Positions 58,307-64,000 of a DNA stretch of 64,000 bases are shown here, one piece after another; the stretch's first letter is position 1, and the number at the start of each line of letters is the position of its first letter. The notes beneath the pieces were generated by a model. That model saw only the letters and a program-made list of their open reading frames with translations. It had not been told where the DNA came from and ran no database searches. The stretch lies in assembly GCA_910589415.1 (NCBI GenBank), contig OU342638.1, positions 12,502,014 through 12,566,013 on the forward strand, in the 5' to 3' direction. Source of the DNA: Malachius bipustulatus. Its lineage: Eukaryota; Arthropoda; Insecta; Coleoptera; Melyridae. Both the position numbers and the translations under genes were made by a program.

Positions 58307-59005
58307 TGACCACAGATTAATGCATAATTTCAATTTTTTTAAATACTTTATTTGAAAACTTTACAAAGAAAACTAATATTAGGTCATATTATTATCTTTA
58401 GGTACCTAAGACTTAACTACTATTATTTTAAATGTATAATGGAGTTAACAACAAATAGAGAGATTTCTCTTTGTTATTTATTTGTACATTTTGTATATCG
58501 AGGATAACAATAAGATTGACACCAATATGAATGTGTGCTTTAATTGAAATTAATATTTCAAAAACGTCAGATAAACTTTTCGATGTTACTGTTTAGGGTT
58601 GGGTCTACATCATTAAACTATTACATAAAAAAAAAACGTAAAATAGTATTATTTAGAATTCTACAATAGATAGAAGTTCCATCAAGTTAGCAACACCTTA
58701 TGCATAGCTGCTGTATTGTGAATTGCCTAAATTAGATGCGTAGCTGTATTGTGGGCTGCCTAAATTAAGGGTTATTGACTATAATCATATCACCCTCGTG
58801 TGATATTTAACTTTTCAACTTTACAGTGATATTTTTTTATCATTTTCGAAGTACCTAAGTAGTGTGCTATTTATCATTTTCGCAGGTGGTCGTCGAAAAA
58901 AATGTATTACTTTGAAAATTGATTATTTAAATTTAAACATCAATTAATCAAAAATAACTTGATGTTAACACAAATCAATTCATATTCTGATTTTTTTTTT
59001 TTTTT

Positions 59006-60405
59006 AATGAAAAAATTGACACTGAAAAAAAGTTTAAGATGGCGATAATTGGTCCAGGTGCTCCCACACCAGAATTTCCAGACGATTTTGTTGTTAAGCT
59101 CCGAGAAACTCTAACCCACGACATAGATGCTGTTGAAGATGATGACCCGATTCCACTCTTCGATGAATTCCAACTCAACCAAGAGAAATACATCAGCAGT
59201 GTACTCTGCGTCAATGAATATTTCTAGCGATGGTTAATTAATGCGGTGAAGAAGTTGTCCCCTTTCGAGGGAAAGTCTCTTCTTGTGGTTGAAGAAGAAA
59301 CTGTTCCACAATTGCGTGAATTTTATGTGTATCTCCAGTAGGTATGCAGATAAATGAGGGGTCTAGAATCAAAGGTGGCAATATCCATTTTTGAGGAAAT
59401 CGAGATAAATATGGTATCGTAGTTGTATTTCATTCTCTATGGGATCCCAGAGTATGTTAGTGGCAAAATCCGACTATATCCAGTGTAAATGTAAGCTAGA
59501 AAATACTCCTTAGTTTCAAAGTCAGCAATATCCAGTAAAGAATACGAATCAAAGGCGGCAATATCCGCTCCAGCCAATCGCAGCTCGCAGCAGTTCATAA
59601 AGTTATTACAGGGCGATTCCCGCGCTTTTTGAATTCCACCCAGAGGTTCCTGCTATTTTAATTTAATCGCTTATAATAATGTTTAACCTGAGTGGCTTGT
59701 CGAAATAAATTTATTATTGTTTTCTTTTATAGTATTATGCATAAGAATGTTATTTTTTATTTCATTAAATAATTATGTTTTTCTAAGCTGAATTATTCCT
59801 TACCTACAAAATCGAATTAATAATGATACCTATAGTAATCCTATTCAAAGTATTGTTCACAATATGCGCAGTTTTAGATTCAAACCCAGCATTATCCACA
59901 TCTCAGGATCAAACATGGCAACATCCAAAATTAAAAGTTGAGTATTTCAAAGACAGTTGACGCTAGATTTGAAACTGTTATGCATTCTTACATCGTTGGT
60001 TATTAGGAAACTTGTAGTTCATTTTTTGTGTGCAACTAACAGCAGACTAACTAGCTCAAAACAGTTTTTCCCCTCTACTGGGAAATCATCAAAATGGATA
60101 TTGCCACCTTTGATTCTAGACCCCTCAAATATGAGGTAGTCAATATATTGAAGAGAATAAGAAGATCGACGTCAAATCTCAAAACCGAATTTTGGAAGAT
60201 TAGACGTTCTACACCGGTCTTCGGGGGCAAAGCAGTACACATTAAAATCGATGCGTCTTCCAGCCACCTTATAAAGGAAATAAAATATTCGGTATACGTA
60301 GGAATGAGCAGAGTTTATTTTTGGGACCATGAAAATGAGAAAGGGAACCTTAAAGCCCAGTTTTTGCGTGGCTTTAATGTATTTTGCCCGCTATCTAGTT
60401 TCTAA
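59006..60405 (+). pseudogene. DUF4780 paralogue, exon 3 (broken, MITE-inserted)
   Basis: Homologous to 28,497-29,159. Four kinds of damage: the acceptor CAG is replaced by T residues before 59,006; a TAG at 59,225-59,227 replaces the Lys codon before RWLINAVKKL; a 771-bp element is inserted at 59,356-60,126; and the last 50 or so residues differ and stop at 60,403-60,405. The parts that remain, MAIIGPGAPTPEFPDDF, NLKTEFWKIRRSTP and VYVGMSRVYFWDHENEKG, are still clearly the DUF4780 domain. The upstream exons at 31,665 and 57,075 are still in phase. Confidence 0.8.
59356..60126. mobile_element. TIR element inserted in the DUF4780 paralogue (771 bp)
   Basis: GAGGGGTCTAGAATCAAAGG at the left continues as a near-perfect inverted repeat of about 38 bases with the right end, which closes TAGACCCCTC. 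AAAT flanks both sides (59,352-59,355 and 60,127-60,130), a possible 4-bp target duplication. The GGCAATATCC word of the terminus recurs inside. No transposase. Its position inside a conserved exon proves insertion. Confidence 0.8.
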
Positions 60406-61929
60406 CCTCCGATTCTAATGTGCAGATACATATTTAAGATGCTGCTGAGAATCGTTTAATCATAGCGATTCGCGAAAAAGCCCAATGGAGGCATTATGCG
60501 GAGTATACCCCCAGACAGAAAAAGAAGATCCCCCACTCGGGAAAGTTTTCAGAAATGTTACTTACAAAGTGTTTATTTAACTTTCAACTTGAACTTCTCT
60601 TCCATTAGCTTTTTTTTCCGGGAAGAGTGAAATCTTTGGAGGAAAGGCGCCCCCTGCCTGCTCCCCCCCCCCCCCCCCCCCGGTTACGGCTTTGCAGTTC
60701 AATGTTTCCTTATTAGGTATAACCTTTAAGGAATGAGCTCCCTTTTTGTCATTAAAATGCACATTTTACCGTACTCAAAAAAATATTTTCCTTTTTTTAT
60801 GATTTTTTATTCAGAGAAATCTTTCTCGATATTTTTTTACGCACCAATTGTGTTCATTTCTCGTCCTTATTCTCCCACCCCAATCACCTAAAGCGACCTG
60901 AATAAACTTCTCTTTCTCGGGTTTCGAAATCTGATTTGTCACTGGACTTTTTCATGTGGCCGCTTGGGCTTTTATTTACCGCGGTCGTATAGTTGCTCGA
61001 CTTAGATGAATAAAAGCTAGGTGCATTCTGACATGAAAATGGCAACCATGTGATTTATTCGAGTTTGCCAATCTTTCTGCAGTCGGCGTTACAGTAAAAA
61101 CCTCAGCTAGGGTAAACAAATTTCTTCGACCTAGTTAAGTTGTTTGCTTTTCGTTCAAAACGCATATTGCTTAAAGATTATTTACGCAGTGTTTCATAAT
61201 TATTGGGCAATTTTTATTGAGTCCAGCTTATAGTGAAATTTCATTTTCATCAGCAATTAATTATTTCTCGCATCGATTGTGAAAGATGTAATCTAAATAT
61301 AATTTATTTTTCTTTTCAAAATTAAATTTTTACGCCAAAAATACCGCAACTATCCTGGCTCCGCCAAACAGTAGAGGGTTCGAATTCGAATGGCATTGCC
61401 AATTTATTATTTTTTGGGTTCCTTTAATAACATGTAGGTACGTAGATACAATGAAAAAACGGAACCTTTAGCCTTTAGGTATAAGGTATAATCCTCTCGC
61501 TTATAATCTATAATATAATTATTATCATATTATCATCTATCGTTCGGGAAAGTTCTTCCTAGAAGTCACCTCTGTATCATTGTGTATAAGAGCACCGGCT
61601 CAGTGCGCAGAGCAATCAGTACAGTTTGGGATGTTATGAAAGACATATAAGTTGGAGAGTGGAGTATAGTTTGTCAGAGAGAGTGATCAGATAGACATAG
61701 AGACAGAGGAAGACTGTAAGTAAAATAATTATTGAGGAGTGAATCAAAGAAGAGTTTTACCTACTTAATTAGTGCTGGGTGAGTGTTTTAGACGAATAGA
61801 AAGTGACAGTAGGGTTGAGATCGAAAAGAAAAAATGATTATTTGATTATTTATTATTATATTTTTTAGATTATTGTATCTAGTATCCTCTGAATGAATTC
61901 CGCCTTAATGTTAAAAATTTAACGTAATA
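60406..61929. other. Intergenic, no gene recognised
   Basis: A poly-C run of about 18 bases lies near 60,663-60,680. Around 61,590 a TATAAGAGCACCGGCTCAGT word followed by GCGCAGAGCAATCAGTACAG resembles an LTR promoter (TATA box and start site), so a solo LTR somewhere between 61,400 and 61,830 is possible, but I cannot find its ends or a target duplication. Confidence 0.3.
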
Positions 61930-61936
61930 ATAATAC

Positions 61937-62916
61937 CAAATACACTAGACTATTAATACGTCCAACTCCGGCAATTTTACATGCATTTCGAAGGCAGCCG
62001 CTGTGGCAGCGCCATCGAGTGTCGCGAGTTGCAACTTACACACTGCACCATAGTGATGTGCAACAGATAACAGTATCGAGTAGATATTGATACATTAGTC
62101 ACAAGTATCTGATACGTTGAGTTGATTACTTGATTACTTTTGCTTGCTTGATACTTAATCATTATACCCAGACCCCGGACCCGATATTTCTCTATGGGAT
62201 CGTTGAGTACCTACTGACTAGTTATGCAAGGCTACTTCGGTCCTCTAAGAAAATTAAAAAAAGTAAAAATTTCAAGCCAGAAAACAAAAAAGGAATAATT
62301 ATTATAGGTATACTTGACTCTTTAAAAATTATAAGTAATAACATAATAATTATCAAATAAAAATGTAAATATGTAACTGTATTACATATAATGAAAAAAT
62401 ACTTGAGATGGAATGTGAAATAAGCAAAAAAAAATTTTTTCATTTACTTCAGTCTTGTAAGAAAAAAAAAATTAAGATACATAGGTATACGTACCAAACC
62501 GAAGTACGGACAGAGATGCAATACAAGATACAAGGCCATATGGGCTAAAACATCACGTGGAACAAGGAACTTATGATCATACATAATTCAGTTCCAGCAC
62601 TCCAGGAGCAGGAGTTTATAGTAGAGATACCGTTCCGAGGGTCAGGGTATGCGTGTCGCGATTACGACTCCGCTCCAGTCGGCGATGTGGCTATGGCTAA
62701 ACAGTTCCAAAATACCGGTACATATTTTGTCGCGGTATTTTTCTGTAGCGGTACCAGTTGGATTGGAACGGTCGTACTCTTCGGTAACAGTATTTCCCAT
62801 CTCTATTCCGGGCCCAGTAGAACAACTGTAGCGGTCCTCGAGCCGCCAGGTTCGCTAGCGTCGCCTCGCTGCCGGTTTTCAGTCGAAGTTGGACGTATTA
62901 TAGTCTAGCGTATTTG
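61937..62916. mobile_element. TIR element, 980 bp, 7-bp target duplication
   Basis: CAAATACACTAGACTATTAA at the left is mirrored at the right (TATAGTCTAGCGTATTTG), and the similarity extends through GTCCAACT. ATAATAC flanks both ends (61,930-61,936 and 62,917-62,923). The 0.4 kb before the right end is GC-rich compared with its surroundings. No transposase motif is seen, so the element is non-autonomous; the superfamily is not settled. Confidence 0.7.
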
Positions 62917-63119
62917 ATAATACTATAATTTTATAATAAAGAAGTTTGATATAATATTTTTACATAAGTACCTACCTATATATTTACTTTTGATAAGAAC
63001 CAATTATTAAGAATGCCTTATCGGAGTGATAAGGTTCCTTTATTTATTTGCTTTTCGCAATTTTATTAAATTATAAATCATTTATTGCTACGTTTCTATT
63101 TTCATCACTGAGCTACTAT

Positions 63120-63516
63120 TCAGCCACGCATCCTTTTAGCCTGGGTTCCCGCCGTAGGATTTAGGCTTTTAAAGGTTGTCTCCTTTTGGTCCAGGCGTTA
63201 AAGCCTAGACCCCCGTATTCCTCTGTTCGCGAAATATAACCTCGACAACAGAGTTTTACGGTCTTTCGGAGAGTCCACGTTCGGACGTTCTCCGGCATCG
63301 TTATAACCCCTGTGCAGACCTTTAGTCACGACACGACAACTAGGTTGGGGGAGGTGGTCCGCGGCAGGGCTTTGAGCTACCAGTCTGGAATTTTACCTCC
63401 GACAAGCTTTATCACCACTGCTAACCTTACTCACTTACGCTCATTGTAAGGCCTTCCCCCTATCCGCCACCTGGGGACGCGCCCGATGGGTACTCAGCCG
63501 CACGGGGAGATGGACC
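63120..63516 (-). mobile_element. 5' end of a LINE related to that at 15.7-19.5 kb
   Basis: The stretch CTATCCGCCACCTGGGGACG near 63,460 and the GCCCGATGGG that follows closely match the 5' terminal part of the LINE at about 19,450-19,490. Upstream bases are likewise GC-rich. This is a 5' untranslated fragment in the same orientation; the body of the element is absent because a different retrotransposon follows directly at 63,517. Confidence 0.55.
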
Positions 63517-64000
63517 TAACATTTACGAATAGTTTCAAGTCATCAGCGTAAAGCAAGTTATTGCATGTTATGACGTTGGTGATGTCATTGATGAAAAGTT
63601 AGAATAATAGCGGGCCCAAATTAGAGCCCTGTGGCACTCCTGAGGTGGGTGTAAAAGATTCTGTCATGAAATTATTGTAGGTGACGTATTGCTTTCTGTC
63701 AAAGAGGTAAGATTTAAGCAAGTCTATCATGGGATGGGTAAAACCAAACAAATAAAGCTTTTTCAAGAGAACGAAGTGATCCATTTGATCAAAAGCCTTC
63801 TGGAAGTTAGTATATATCACATCGACCTGACCTCCATCATCAATCACCTCAGATACAAACTGCGAAAAACAGGCCAGATTAGTGACTGTTGATCGATGGG
63901 GAACAAAACCATGCTGATTCGGAGACAGATGATGTTTCACGACAGAGAATATACGTTCAAATACGCAGGATTCAAAAACTTTTGCGAAATTGCACAAAAT
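63517..64000 (-). pseudogene. Reverse transcriptase fragment (jockey/CR1-like), runs off the window
   Basis: On the minus strand entering from the right edge: NFAKVFESCVFERI, LSPNQHGFVPHRSTVTNLA, IYTNFQKAFDQMDHFVLLKKL, SGVPQGSNLGPLLF, a stop, then LFINDITNVITCNNLLYADDLKLF, the fingers and palm of a non-LTR reverse transcriptase. The first catalytic Asp, usually in a DF.KAFD motif, is Asn (TNFQKAFD), and a stop lies after PLLF. The frame ends at a junction with the GC-rich LINE 5' end at about 63,516. Upstream domains lie outside the window. Confidence 0.85.

Noticed and set aside
62573..62908. A 111-residue frame in the GC-rich part of the TIR element
   Set aside because: No domain is visible and it ends in the terminal inverted repeat; composition alone explains the frame length. 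It could be captured host sequence, so the region is flagged as a finding instead.

Overview
The window is a gene-poor, AT-rich stretch of an arthropod (most likely insect) nuclear genome, dominated by transposable elements of nearly every class. Spliced genes with GT-AG introns, a DUF4780 gene, BEL/Pao, Penelope-like, jockey-superfamily and hAT elements and a Polinton all fit an insect. Frequent TACCTACC-type tracts and many palindromic elements with TACAGGGTG ends fit a hemipteran, but the order is an inference.

Layout. 1-9.2 kb: old repeats, a possible minus-strand promoter and first exon, several fold-back elements, a BEL/Pao remnant with head-to-head LTRs, and a Penelope-like GIY-YIG fragment followed by a hammerhead-like motif. 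9.2-15.5 kb: palindromic elements and miniature TIR elements. 15.66-19.51 kb: a decayed non-LTR retrotransposon on the minus strand with a 13-bp target duplication; its ORF1 carries a DUF4780-like domain. 20-21.6 kb: two adjacent fold-back elements. 22.4-29.2 kb: the only apparently intact cellular-type gene, a three-exon, 240-residue DUF4780 protein. 31.2-60.4 kb: a second, broken copy of that gene whose intron has grown to about 25 kb by insertion of a 4.07-kb hAT-like element (8-bp TSD) and a nested pair of Polinton/Maverick elements. 54.6-58.3 kb: more palindromes and MITEs. 60.4-64 kb: a 980-bp TIR element and fragments of two non-LTR retrotransposons.

The central object is 37,271-53,219. 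A Polinton with TIRs of about 0.65-0.69 kb carries, left to right, an unrecognised gene, a packaging ATPase, a small pX-like virion protein, a conserved Polinton protein, an intact retroviral-type integrase with chromodomain, a penton-like capsid protein, a minor virion protein and the first part of the major capsid protein. A convergent, intron-containing protein-primed DNA polymerase B lies on the right. Most genes have one or a few stops or frameshifts; the capsid and polymerase 3' ends were removed together.

Inside the left leader exon of this element sits a second, miniature Polinton (37,976-43,762; 5.79 kb) with exact 6-bp target duplications (CACGGC), TIRs of 1.9-2.2 kb and only two genes: homologues of the unrecognised gene and the ATPase. 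This looks like a two-gene, non-autonomous (satellite-like) Polinton and is the most unusual thing in the window. The reading of the nested structure rests directly on the sequence; its biology is inference.
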